A DNA stretch of 64,000 nt from NCBI RefSeq assembly GCF_014647795.1, contig NZ_BMPW01000017.1:181215-245214 (forward strand), in the 5' to 3' direction. The number at the start of each line of letters is the position of its first letter. Position 1 is the stretch's first letter. The notes under the pieces are model-generated. The model did no database searches. It saw only the letters and a program-made list of their open reading frames with translations, and had not been told where the DNA came from. A program made the translations under genes and the position numbers. Positions 42,900 through 50,774 of the stretch are shown here, piece by piece. This DNA is from Actinoplanes campanulatus (GTDB lineage Bacteria > Actinomycetota > Actinomycetes > Mycobacteriales > Micromonosporaceae).

Positions 42900-43193
42900 G
42901 GCTGTCTGAAACGGCCCTGACCCTGCTGGTCGATTGCCCCTCTGTCCGTTCCTCCGGCTCGTTGCGCCGACCAGCGCACACGTAACGGGTTCCGTGGTCG
43001 CCCGCCCGCGTCATAGCGGCAGGCAGGGCACACGAACGGCGCGAACGTGAGCGGCCGCCGGGCCCGACGGGGGCGCGGCACGGGCCGGAATGGGCAGCCG
43101 GCTCGCGGGGCGGGGCGGGACCGCCCTGATGGAACGGGACGGCGTCGCGCGTACCAAAGGTATCTGCCGGGAATCGGGCGGCTCTGGAAGGGC

Positions 43194-43937
43194 ATGGGTG
43201 ATGTACGGGTCCGGGCGTACCTGCTCGGCGAGTTCCGGTTGGTGGTGAACGGCCGCCTGATCGACACCGGGGCGAGCCGTCGCAGCCGGGACCTGATCGC
43301 CTATCTGCTCACGCATCGGGAGTCGGCGGTGCCCCGGGACGTACTGACCGAGACGTTCTGGCCGCGTGCCCGCCCGACGGCGGCGCGTAACAGTCTGTAC
43401 GTGGCGCTGACCGGGGCGCGGCGGATGCTGCGGCCGGCCGAGTTGATCGAGCGGTGCGGGGAGGGTTACCGGATCGTCCGCTCGGCGCGGGTGTGGACGG
43501 ACGCCGACGAGTTCGAGCGGTGCTGCCGGGAGGGCCGGCGGGCGGTGGATCCGGCGGAGGCGGCGCGCTGTCTGGAGGCGGCGGGTCTGCTGTTCCGGGG
43601 TGGGTTCCTGGCGGATCAGCCGTACGCGGAGTGGGCGGCCGCCCGACGTGAGGCGCTGCGGGCGCTGGCGCTGGAGGCGCAGAGCCGGCTGGTGGTGCTG
43701 TACACCGAGCGTGGTGACCACGGCCCGGCCGCGACGCTGGCCCGCCGGATCCTCGCCGACGATCCGTGCAACGAGGACGTGCATCGCGGGCTGATGCTGT
43801 GTTATGCGCGGACCGGGCTGCGGCATCTGGCGCTGTTGCAGTACCGGCAGTTGGTCGCGACGCTCTGGGACGACCTGCGGGTGCGCCCGGCGGGTGAGAC
43901 GACCGAACTGTACGAGCGGCTACGCCAGCCGGCGTAG
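43194..43937 (+). CDS. BTAD-domain transcriptional regulator
   Basis: Protein of 247 aa with an N-terminal winged helix (VRAYLLGEFRLVVNGRLID, with SLYVALTGARRML as recognition region) and a BTAD domain. The helical rows are ALALEAQSRLVVLYTERGD and LHLALLQYRQLVATLWDDL-like. It is the same single-module architecture as the gene at 331-1203. ATG 43194 follows GGAAGGGC. It lies directly upstream of the sigma/CHAT cluster and a strong hairpin, so it may regulate that cluster. Confidence 0.78.
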   Translation: MGDVRVRAYLLGEFRLVVNGRLIDTGASRRSRDLIAYLLTHRESAVPRDVLTETFWPRARPTAARNSLYVALTGARRMLRPAELIERCGEGYRIVRSARVWTDADEFERCCREGRRAVDPAEAARCLEAAGLLFRGGFLADQPYAEWAAARREALRALALEAQSRLVVLYTERGDHGPAATLARRILADDPCNEDVHRGLMLCYARTGLRHLALLQYRQLVATLWDDLRVRPAGETTELYERLRQPA

Positions 43938-43945
43938 CCGCTCGT
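43912..43945. terminator. perfect 15-bp hairpin at the BTAD gene end
   Basis: Arms 43912-43926 and 43931-43945 are exact reverse complements with a 4-nt loop. The right arm contains the BTAD stop codon, and it lies 7 bp before the stop of the convergent 132-aa gene, so it probably terminates both transcripts. Confidence 0.72.
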
Positions 43946-43951
43946 GGTCGG

Positions 43952-44350
43952 TCACTGGATGGTGAAGGTGTCGCTGATCTCGTTGGAGACGCTGGTGTTG
44001 ACGCCGGCGGTGACGGTGTAGGTGGCCACCAGCTCCATGACGTCGCCGGAGCTGACGCTGGTGAGCGCGCCGAAGGGCACCCGCAGCCGCACGGTCCGTG
44101 GCGTGTTGTCCTCGGGCTTGAGTGGCTCCTTGAACTCGGCGAAGGCGACCCGCGTCGCGGTGCTCCGGTCGACGACCGACACCTGGAGCAGGTGCTCGTC
44201 GACGAACTCGTTCAGGCCCTCGCCGATCTCGACGTCGGCGAGGACGTCGAACGGCTTGGCCGGGTCCAGTACCGAGATGCTGAAATCGGTATTCTTGCGG
44301 ACCGGGTAGAGAGAGTTGATCTGGGCGTCGAAGGCGTTGGGAGCGGCCAT
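43952..44350 (-). CDS. small beta-rich protein divergent from sigma factor
   Basis: A 132-aa soluble protein of unknown family. It has many short beta strands (FSISVLDPAKPFDVLADVEI, LMELVATYTVTAGVNTSVSN-type) and ends DTFTIQ, so an Ig-like or jelly-roll fold is plausible. No signal peptide. GGAG precedes ATG 44350. It is divergent from the ECF sigma gene, and the shared gap carries a near-palindrome (44371-44398). This suggests coregulation with the sigma/CHAT cluster, perhaps as a substrate or effector; its role is unknown. Confidence 0.72.
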   Translation of the reverse strand: MAAPNAFDAQINSLYPVRKNTDFSISVLDPAKPFDVLADVEIGEGLNEFVDEHLLQVSVVDRSTATRVAFAEFKEPLKPEDNTPRTVRLRVPFGALTSVSSGDVMELVATYTVTAGVNTSVSNEISDTFTIQ

Positions 44351-44370
44351 GGTCTTCTCCTCGTCCTCAA

Positions 44371-44398
44371 GGGTGTGGCTGACCGGCAGACCACACCC
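44371..44398. promoter_or_regulatory. inverted repeat in divergent promoter region
   Basis: GGGTGTGG (44371-44378) and CCACACCC (44391-44398) pair perfectly with a 12-nt spacer that itself contains CTG...CAG. It lies 21 bp upstream of the 132-aa gene start on its leader side and about 117 bp before the sigma gene. Either an operator or a leader hairpin. Confidence 0.45.
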
Positions 44399-44514
44399 GG
44401 CGGCGCTTACCGGGCTCTTAATCGGGGTGTCATCCCTCGCGTGTCGGTTGGGCGACAGTCCCTGGTGCGGGCCCCTCGGAGCCGGTTACGCAGAGGCGAC
44501 CGAAGGAGACTCCG

Positions 44515-45096
44515 ATGGAGCCGAACGAGACGGCCGCGCTGGTGCACCGGGCGGCCGCCGGTGACAGCCGCGCCTGGGAGGCGCTGGTCAGGGCGTACGC
44601 GGGGCTGGTCTGGTCGGTCGCGCGGGCGCACCGGCTCGGTTCCGCCGACGCCGAGGACGTGGCGCAGACGACGTGGGAGCGGTTCGCCCGGTCGCTGGAC
44701 GCGATCAAGGAGCCGGAGCATGCGGGCGCCTGGCTGGCGACGACGGCGCGGCGGGAGTCGCTGCGGGTGCTGACCGCCCGCAACCGGGTGACGCCGACCG
44801 GGGATCTGGCGTGGACCGGGGCGTCGCCGGCGGCAGAGGACGTGGTGGTCGCCGGCGACGAGGAGGTGCGCCGGGCGGAACTGGCCGGCCGGGTGTGGCG
44901 GGCGCTGGACCGGCTCGGTGACGCCTGCCAGCAATTGTTGCGGGTGCTGATGGCCGAGCCGCAGCCGTCGTACGCGGAGGCCGCCGCCGCCCTGGACATG
45001 CCGATCGGCTCGCTGGGCCCGACCCGTCGCCGCTGTCTGGAGAAACTTCGCCGGCTCGTGGATGTATCAGAGGCGCGGGGACGTGCTCATGAGTGA
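44515..45096 (+). CDS. sigma-70 family (ECF) sigma factor of the CHAT cluster
   Basis: A 193-aa sigma factor with region 2 (YAGLVWSVARAHRLGSADAEDVAQTTWERFARSL) and region 4 (SYAEAAAALDMPIGSLGPTRRRCLEKLRRL). ATG 44515 follows GAAGGAG. The following 150-aa gene overlaps its end by 8 bp. There is no zinc-finger anti-sigma next to it, so its control must come from elsewhere; the 150-aa product or proteolysis by the neighbouring proteases is proposed. Confidence 0.85.
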   Translation: MEPNETAALVHRAAAGDSRAWEALVRAYAGLVWSVARAHRLGSADAEDVAQTTWERFARSLDAIKEPEHAGAWLATTARRESLRVLTARNRVTPTGDLAWTGASPAAEDVVVAGDEEVRRAELAGRVWRALDRLGDACQQLLRVLMAEPQPSYAEAAAALDMPIGSLGPTRRRCLEKLRRLVDVSEARGRAHE

Positions 45097-45541
45097 CATG
45101 GAACTGGACGCCGTGCTACGGGGGCTGATCGCCCGGGCGGATCCGATGCCCGAAGCGGTGGAGCGGTACGCGCTCGCGGCGTTCGCGTTCCGGACGGCCG
45201 ACGAGGACTTCGCCGATCTGGAGTGGGACTCGTTGATCGACGCCGCGGCGCTGACCCGGGGCCCGGACGACACCAGGATGCTGGTGTTCGGCCCGGCCGG
45301 CCCGGACGGTGTCCGCATCCATCTGGGGGTGACCCGCACCGCGGGCGGGTTCGAACTGGACGGGTCGGTCGAGCCGGCCGGTCACACCGAGGCCGAACTG
45401 CTTCATCACGGGGGCACCGTGCGCCGGCCGATCGACGCCGCGGGCAGGTTCGATGCGGACCTGCCCGCGGTGCGGTCGTTCCGGGTACGGCTGCGGGGCG
45501 CCGCCGCACCGATCGTCACCGGGTGGGTGGCGATCGGCTGA
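45089..45541 (+). CDS. partner of sigma factor (possible anti-sigma or signal protein)
   Basis: A 150-aa soluble protein without known domain. The N-terminal helix carries ADPMPEAVERYALAAFAFRT and a DLEWDSLIDAA phrase. The C-terminal 80 residues form beta strands ending SFRVRLRGAAAPIVTGWVAIG. I recall small proteins with an A-F-x-(W/F)-R-T and D-S-pattern located beside sigma factors and CHAT genes in actinomycetes, but I cannot verify that here. ATG 45089 overlaps the sigma stop by 8 bp. The position and overlap make it the leading candidate regulator of the sigma factor. Confidence 0.7.
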   Translation: MSDMELDAVLRGLIARADPMPEAVERYALAAFAFRTADEDFADLEWDSLIDAAALTRGPDDTRMLVFGPAGPDGVRIHLGVTRTAGGFELDGSVEPAGHTEAELLHHGGTVRRPIDAAGRFDADLPAVRSFRVRLRGAAAPIVTGWVAIG

Positions 45542-45562
45542 CGCCGAGAGAGCGAGAGAATA

Positions 45563-46792
45563 ATGCCCGAGCCGACCGAATTCCCGAATCCGTGGCAATT
45601 CGATCCACGTATCCGACAGAGCGGCAACGTCTACTACATGGCCGACGAGGTTCTCGTCGCGACCCCCGACGTGGGGGTGGTCCAGGGAGAACTGGAGAAC
45701 GAGCTGGGAGCCCGCCGCCCTCAGGTGGCGGGCCGCAGCATGTCCCGGGTGACCCGGTTCATCCTGCCGGGCGCCGCCGGCGGCCGCGGACGTCGTTCCA
45801 CGCTGGACGCGCCGGCGATCGTCCGGCGGCTGCGGAACCGTCCGGACCGTCCGCGGGTCGGCCTGAACCACGTCTTCGCCGGCAACGGGATCTTCACCGG
45901 TCAGCCGAAGCTGCACGGTGGCGCCGGCACGGACCCGCGGGCCACCCCCTACCCGCTTCCGGCGCCGGAAGCCCCGGTGGTGGGCAGCCGTCCGGTGAAG
46001 GTGGCGATCCTGGACACCGGTATGGATCCGGCCTCGCTGGCGCTGCCGATCTTCGCCCAGCACCCGTTGCACGGCACGCACGAGATGGACACCGTCTACG
46101 AGAACCCGGCCACGCAGGCGATCAGCCTGATGGGCGGGCACGGCACCGCGGTGGCCGGGATCGTGGCCCGGTACGCGCCCAACGCCGAGCTGACGTCGAT
46201 CCAGGTGCTGAACCAGTTCGGTGTCACCGACGAGCTGAACCTCACCGCCGCGCTCGAGCGGGCCGCGGCGGCCGGGGCGGAGATCGTCGTCATGTCGCTG
46301 GGCGGCGCCCTGCTGCCCGAGGAGAGCGTCGACGAGCTCGCCACCATGTTCGACGTCCTGCCGCCCGGGACGGTGCTGGTCGCCTCGGCCGGCAACACCG
46401 AGACGGAGATCGAGGACTACTTCCCGGCCCGGGCCGGGCGGGTGACCTCGGTGGCCGCCATCGACACCACCGACGGTCAGAAGGCCCCGGCGTCGTTCAG
46501 CAACTCCGGGGACTGGATCACGGCGTGCGCGCCCGGCGTGGGGGTGCACTGCGCGTACCCGGCCGGCACCTGGAACTACACGGCCAACGGGGCGCCGGTC
46601 GTCTCGACCGGCTACATCGCCTGGAGCGGCACCTCGTTCTCGGCGCCCTATCTGGCGGCCCGGATCGCCGCCGGCACGATGGAGAACGGGACGGCCGCGG
46701 ACGCCGCGGAGAAGCTGAAGGCCGGCCTGACCGGCGGGTTCCGGCGGTACGGCGGCTTCCTGGACGCGCCGCCGGACTTCCTGGCGCCCTAG
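45563..46792 (+). CDS. cytosolic S8 (subtilisin-like) serine protease
   Basis: A 409-aa subtilase with the complete triad D151 (VAILDTGMD), H193 (GGHGTAVAGI) and S358 (SGTSFSAP), and the oxyanion Asn278 in SAGNTE. There is no signal peptide; the first 140 residues are hydrophilic and could be an inhibitory or docking propeptide. It is thus expected inside the cell, unlike most subtilases. ATG 45563 lies 21 bp after the 150-aa gene, in the same operon. It is convergent with the TPR-CHAT gene (4-bp overlap). Confidence 0.87.
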   Translation: MPEPTEFPNPWQFDPRIRQSGNVYYMADEVLVATPDVGVVQGELENELGARRPQVAGRSMSRVTRFILPGAAGGRGRRSTLDAPAIVRRLRNRPDRPRVGLNHVFAGNGIFTGQPKLHGGAGTDPRATPYPLPAPEAPVVGSRPVKVAILDTGMDPASLALPIFAQHPLHGTHEMDTVYENPATQAISLMGGHGTAVAGIVARYAPNAELTSIQVLNQFGVTDELNLTAALERAAAAGAEIVVMSLGGALLPEESVDELATMFDVLPPGTVLVASAGNTETEIEDYFPARAGRVTSVAAIDTTDGQKAPASFSNSGDWITACAPGVGVHCAYPAGTWNYTANGAPVVSTGYIAWSGTSFSAPYLAARIAAGTMENGTAADAAEKLKAGLTGGFRRYGGFLDAPPDFLAP

Positions 46793-49383
46793 CCGGCGCC
46801 GTAACACACGAACGCCGCCGCGGCCGGATCATCGACCGCGGCGGCGTCCTGTGCGGCGGCCAGCGCGGCCGCCGGCCCCCGCCCGGCGCGCAGCTGTTCG
46901 TGCAGGTGGAGCATCACCTCGAGGGTGGCGCCGTCACGGACCGGCGCGACCGTGGCGATCACCGACCGGGCGCCCATCGCGAGCAGCGCCGCCGCGAATC
47001 CCATCAGCTCGTCGCCGCGGTGCACGGTGGACAGGCCGGAGTCGCAGGCGGACAGCACCACCAGGCCGGGCGGGCGGCGCAGCGTCTCCAGGTCGTAGGC
47101 GGTGAGCGGGCCGTCGCCCAGCCGCAGCGCCGAGAACTGCGGATTGTCGGCGCGGAAGGTGCCGTGCGCGGCGATGTGCACCCGCCCGGCGCCGTCGACG
47201 GCCCGCAGCACTCGGGTCACCGCGGCATCCGGGCCGGTCAGCGCCGGCGTCCCCGGATAACTGGCGGACAGCGAACCGATCTCGTCGGCGGCGCCCGGCA
47301 GGCCCGGCCCGGCGACCAGCACGGTCCGGTCGCCGGCCGGGACAGCGGTGACGGCCCGCAGCCAGGTGGCCGCGCTGGGCACGACCGTCACGGCACGGTC
47401 CCGGCAGCCGGGCAGCATCCGCCACGGCACCCCGTGCAGCCGCCCGGACGGCACGATCACCAGCCCGGCGCCGCCGATCCGCGCCCGCAGCGGGCCGAAC
47501 AGCATCCGGTCCAGGCGGTTCGCCCCGGACCGCACCGGCAGGTCACGCACCGCCATCCGGTGCAGCGCGAAGCGCAGCGCCCGTACCTCGGCGTTGATCT
47601 GCTCGACCGGCCCCAGCTCGTGCCGGCTCAGCCGCCCGCCGGCCAGCACCACGGCGTGCAGCGTGCCGGCCACACTGATCAGTTCGATCAGGACCCGGCC
47701 GGCCAGGTGGGTGGTCAGGGCCGCGGGGCCGCATCCGGCCGCGTGTGCCGAGCTTTCTCCGGGCCGGGTACGGCGTACGCGCTCGCGGATCGACCGTTCC
47801 AGCTGGGTCTGGCGCTGGCTGTGCCGGCGCGCGTCGCGTCCTTCGGCGAGTGCCTGTTCCCGAACGGCTACGACCGCCCGCAGTTCGGCGATCTCGGCGG
47901 CCAGCCGTGGGTCGGTGGGCGGCCGGGCCGGGCGTAGTTGCTGGGCGGCGGCCCGGCCGCGTTCGGCCCAGGTGAGCATGTCCCGCGCCGACCCGTCCGC
48001 CACCGCCAGCGACAGGGCGGTGGCGATCAGGTCGAGGCCGTGTTCGGCGGCCCGCACCCGCAGTTCGGTGGCGCCGAGGGTGAGCCGGTGCTCGTCGAGC
48101 GCCCGCAGCCCGGCCCGCAGCGCCGCCTGGGCGCCGCGCCGGTCACCGGCGGCGATCCGCAGCAGCGCCTCGGCGTGCCAGGCGCTGACCCGCTGGGCGG
48201 CCGGACCGCCGGACCGGGCCCGCCCGGCCTGCCGCAACAGTTCGGTGGCCTGCGCGGTGCGGCCGGCGGCGAGCGCGCAGCGGGCGGCGATCAGGGTGGC
48301 GTCGGCGGCCGGGGCGGCCCATCCGGCGGTGCGCAGTTCGGCGGCGGCGGCCAGCGCGGCCCGCAGCACGGCCGGCCCGCGCTGGCCGTCCGTCCAGTCG
48401 GTGCGCAGCAGTGTGTAGCGGGCCACCGCCGCCCAGCCGGGCCGGCCCTGCTGGTCGAAGGCGCGGCCGGCAAGGCGGGCGGCGTGCCGGGCGGACTCCA
48501 GGTCGCCGCAGGCCAGCGCGGCGGCGGCGAGCAGCAGGCGGGCCTCGGCCAGGTCGGCGGCCATCCGGCGGCGGGTGAGCTCGGCGACGGCGGCGGCCGC
48601 CACGTCCCGCGCCTCGTCGTGCAGGCCGGCCGAGAGCAGCACGTCACACCGGTCCATCATGATCATCGCGGCGGGCAGGTGGTGGGCGCTGTAGTGCTCC
48701 TCGGCCGCGTCCAGGTGGGTGAGCGCGGTGACGATCCGGCCGGCCCGCCCTGCGGCGAAACCCCGGTTCCAGCGCACGTCGGCGACCGCCAGATCCTGCT
48801 CCAGCTCGCGGTAGAGCTGCTCGGCGCGGACCAGGTCGGCCTCGGCGGCGTCCGGCCGGCCCCGGTACGCCTGGAGCACACCCCGGTTGTTCAGCAGTTT
48901 CGCCTCCCACAGCAGGTCGCCCTCACGCCGGAAGACGGTCAGGGCGCCGCCGTACTGGCGCAGTGCGGCCTCCAGCAGGCCCTGCCGCTGGGCGACGACG
49001 GCCAGCTGATGCCGTAGCCGGGCCGCTTCCAGTCCTTCCAGGTGCGCTGCGGCGGCCTCGCCGAGGCGTACCGCTTCGTGGATGTCGCCCTGATCGGCGC
49101 GCACCAGGGCGAGCGTCATCCGGGCCCGGGCCGCGTGCACCGGAAGGCCGTTGCCGTCGGCGACGGCGACCGCCCGCCGCAGGTGCCGGGCGGCCGAGCG
49201 CACGCTGTGGGTCTCCCGCCCGGCCAGGCCGAGCACCCGCTCGGCGGCCGACTCGGCCGCGGCGTCCCCGGCCCGGCGCGCGGCGGCCCGAACCCGCAGC
49301 GCCGTGGCCCGCGCCCGCCAGGGGTCGGTGGGGACCAGCCGCATGGCGGTGCCGGCCTCGTCTTCCAGATCGCGTTCCCGCAC
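46789..49383 (-). CDS. TPR-CHAT protease
   Basis: The 864-aa protein has a long N-terminal array of TPR-like helices (about 20-520; LNNRGVLQAYRGRPDAAEAD, LAVADVRWNRGFAAGRAGR). A C-terminal CHAT domain follows. The catalytic pair is intact: H740 in HIAAHGTF and C780 in VVLSACDSG, with the usual GRDELMGF and VIATVAPV segments. CHAT proteins are caspase-fold cysteine peptidases; TPRs commonly hold the substrate or activator. Start GTG 49383. It is convergent with the S8 protease, their stops overlapping by 4 bp, which argues for a shared locus rather than chance. Confidence 0.88.
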   Translation of the reverse strand: MRERDLEDEAGTAMRLVPTDPWRARATALRVRAAARRAGDAAAESAAERVLGLAGRETHSVRSAARHLRRAVAVADGNGLPVHAARARMTLALVRADQGDIHEAVRLGEAAAAHLEGLEAARLRHQLAVVAQRQGLLEAALRQYGGALTVFRREGDLLWEAKLLNNRGVLQAYRGRPDAAEADLVRAEQLYRELEQDLAVADVRWNRGFAAGRAGRIVTALTHLDAAEEHYSAHHLPAAMIMMDRCDVLLSAGLHDEARDVAAAAVAELTRRRMAADLAEARLLLAAAALACGDLESARHAARLAGRAFDQQGRPGWAAVARYTLLRTDWTDGQRGPAVLRAALAAAAELRTAGWAAPAADATLIAARCALAAGRTAQATELLRQAGRARSGGPAAQRVSAWHAEALLRIAAGDRRGAQAALRAGLRALDEHRLTLGATELRVRAAEHGLDLIATALSLAVADGSARDMLTWAERGRAAAQQLRPARPPTDPRLAAEIAELRAVVAVREQALAEGRDARRHSQRQTQLERSIRERVRRTRPGESSAHAAGCGPAALTTHLAGRVLIELISVAGTLHAVVLAGGRLSRHELGPVEQINAEVRALRFALHRMAVRDLPVRSGANRLDRMLFGPLRARIGGAGLVIVPSGRLHGVPWRMLPGCRDRAVTVVPSAATWLRAVTAVPAGDRTVLVAGPGLPGAADEIGSLSASYPGTPALTGPDAAVTRVLRAVDGAGRVHIAAHGTFRADNPQFSALRLGDGPLTAYDLETLRRPPGLVVLSACDSGLSTVHRGDELMGFAAALLAMGARSVIATVAPVRDGATLEVMLHLHEQLRAGRGPAAALAAAQDAAAVDDPAAAAFVCYGAG

Positions 49384-49493
49384 TGTGGACTCCCGACACT
49401 CGGTCTTTACCAGACACTTAAGAAAGCGGCGGACGCAATGGGGTTTACGGTAGCCTCCCGATGATCATTGCAGCGCTGTAAAGGAGTCTTCCC

Positions 49494-50060
49494 GTGCCCG
49501 TGCCCGCCCTGGTGGCCGCGGCTTGGCGCCGTGCCGCCGAGCTGGACTTCCCGATGTCCTGCGAGGACCCGGCCGGCCCGCTGCTGGCCACCCTCGCCGC
49601 CACGGTCCCCTCCGGCGGCCGGGTCCTGGAGCTGGGCACCGGCGCCGGCGTGGGAACGTCCTGGCTGGTCAGCGGCCTGACCGGCCGCACCGACGCCACG
49701 ATGACCACGGTGGAGCTGGACGCCGGCCTGGCCGCCGCGGTCCGGGCCGCGGACTGGCCACCGTTCGTGGAGATCCTCACCGGCGACGCCTGCGCCCTGC
49801 TGCCCACCCTGGGCGCCTTCGACCTGATCTTCGCGGACGCGCTGGCCGGCAAATGGGAGGGCCTCGACCTGACCCTGGCGGCCCTGTCCCCCGGCGGTGT
49901 CCTGATCGTCGACGACATGGACCCGACCCGCTACCCGGAGCCGGAGCACCGGGCCAACGTCACCCGCGTGGAGGAGACCCTGGCCAACCACCCGGACCTG
50001 GTGTCGGTCCAGCTCCCGGTCGGCTCCGGCTTCACCATCGCCACCCGCCGCCGCCCGTGA
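49494..50060 (+). CDS. O-methyltransferase (class I SAM)
   Basis: SAM enzyme of 188 aa with motif I VLELGTGAGVGTSWL and the acidic residue in TTVELDAG. The FDLIFADALAGKWEG metal-region and VLIVDDMDPTRY phrases are typical of cation-dependent O-methyltransferases. Divalent metal would be held by the D residues of FADA and VDDM. GTG 49494 follows AAAGGAGTC. Acceptor unknown. Confidence 0.85.
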   Translation: MPVPALVAAAWRRAAELDFPMSCEDPAGPLLATLAATVPSGGRVLELGTGAGVGTSWLVSGLTGRTDATMTTVELDAGLAAAVRAADWPPFVEILTGDACALLPTLGAFDLIFADALAGKWEGLDLTLAALSPGGVLIVDDMDPTRYPEPEHRANVTRVEETLANHPDLVSVQLPVGSGFTIATRRRP

Positions 50061-50150
50061 CCGACGTCAGCGACGGATCTCCGCCACGTCGGTGGTCCGC
50101 CGCGCGAAGCCGCGCTGCCGGGCAGGTCCGCGGCCTTAGGGTGTGCGGCT

Positions 50151-50774
50151 GTGAAGCGATCGATCCTGGTGATGGCGGGGCTGGCGATGGTGGTCCTGGG
50201 CGGATGCAGCAACGATGAGCCGGCCGCGGCCGGAGGCCCCGAAGCAGCCGTGGCGACCGAGGCGGCCGGTGGGACGGAGGCGGCGCCGAGCCCGGAGCTG
50301 ACGGGTTCGGCCGAGTTGCGGTGCCTGATCGAGGGCAGCCCGTGGCACGTGTCCAAGACGGACCTGGAGACCCAACTGCAGGGCGTGATGCAAGGGATCG
50401 ACGTGACCGGCGTGCACATGACCGGCGATCAGACCCTGACGGTGACACCGGCGCTCAAGGCGACCTTCACCGACGGCATCACCACGACGCTCACGGCGGA
50501 CCTGGGCGGCGGGATTACCATGCGGGTCACTCAGAAGCACACCGGGACCGCGTCCGGCGGGTGGCAGGTCGACGGGAACACGCTCACCCCGCACGGCGCG
50601 TGGACCGGCGGCATCAAGATCGACAACAAGGTCACGATCAACGGGCGTTCGGCGAACGCCCCGATCCCGGTGCCGGAGAACCCGCTGGGCGACGTCCCGA
50701 TGACATACACGTGCGTGGACGGCGTCCTCAATCTGCAGGCGCAGGGATCACCCTTCATCTACCTGTTCCGCTGA
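50151..50774 (+). CDS. lipoprotein (207 aa)
   Basis: Exported lipoprotein with lipobox LGGC at about residues 16-19, a low-complexity Ala/Glu/Gly linker of about 30 residues, and a 150-residue C-terminal domain of repeated beta strands (TLTVTPALKATFTDGITTTL, then GGWQVDGNTLTPHGAWTGGI). It resembles DUF-type lipoproteins of unknown role. Start GTG 50151. Its 3' end overlaps the convergent LuxR-type gene by 27 bp. Confidence 0.75.
   Translation: MKRSILVMAGLAMVVLGGCSNDEPAAAGGPEAAVATEAAGGTEAAPSPELTGSAELRCLIEGSPWHVSKTDLETQLQGVMQGIDVTGVHMTGDQTLTVTPALKATFTDGITTTLTADLGGGITMRVTQKHTGTASGGWQVDGNTLTPHGAWTGGIKIDNKVTINGRSANAPIPVPENPLGDVPMTYTCVDGVLNLQAQGSPFIYLFR

Noticed and set aside
42689-43267. Minus-strand frame with CPAC motif opposite 42.7-43.3 kb
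   Set aside because: Overlaps the membrane and BTAD genes, and its composition is shadow-like.
45223-47937. 904-aa plus-strand frame through the S8 and CHAT genes
   Set aside because: Low-complexity composition; both genes beneath have intact catalytic motifs.
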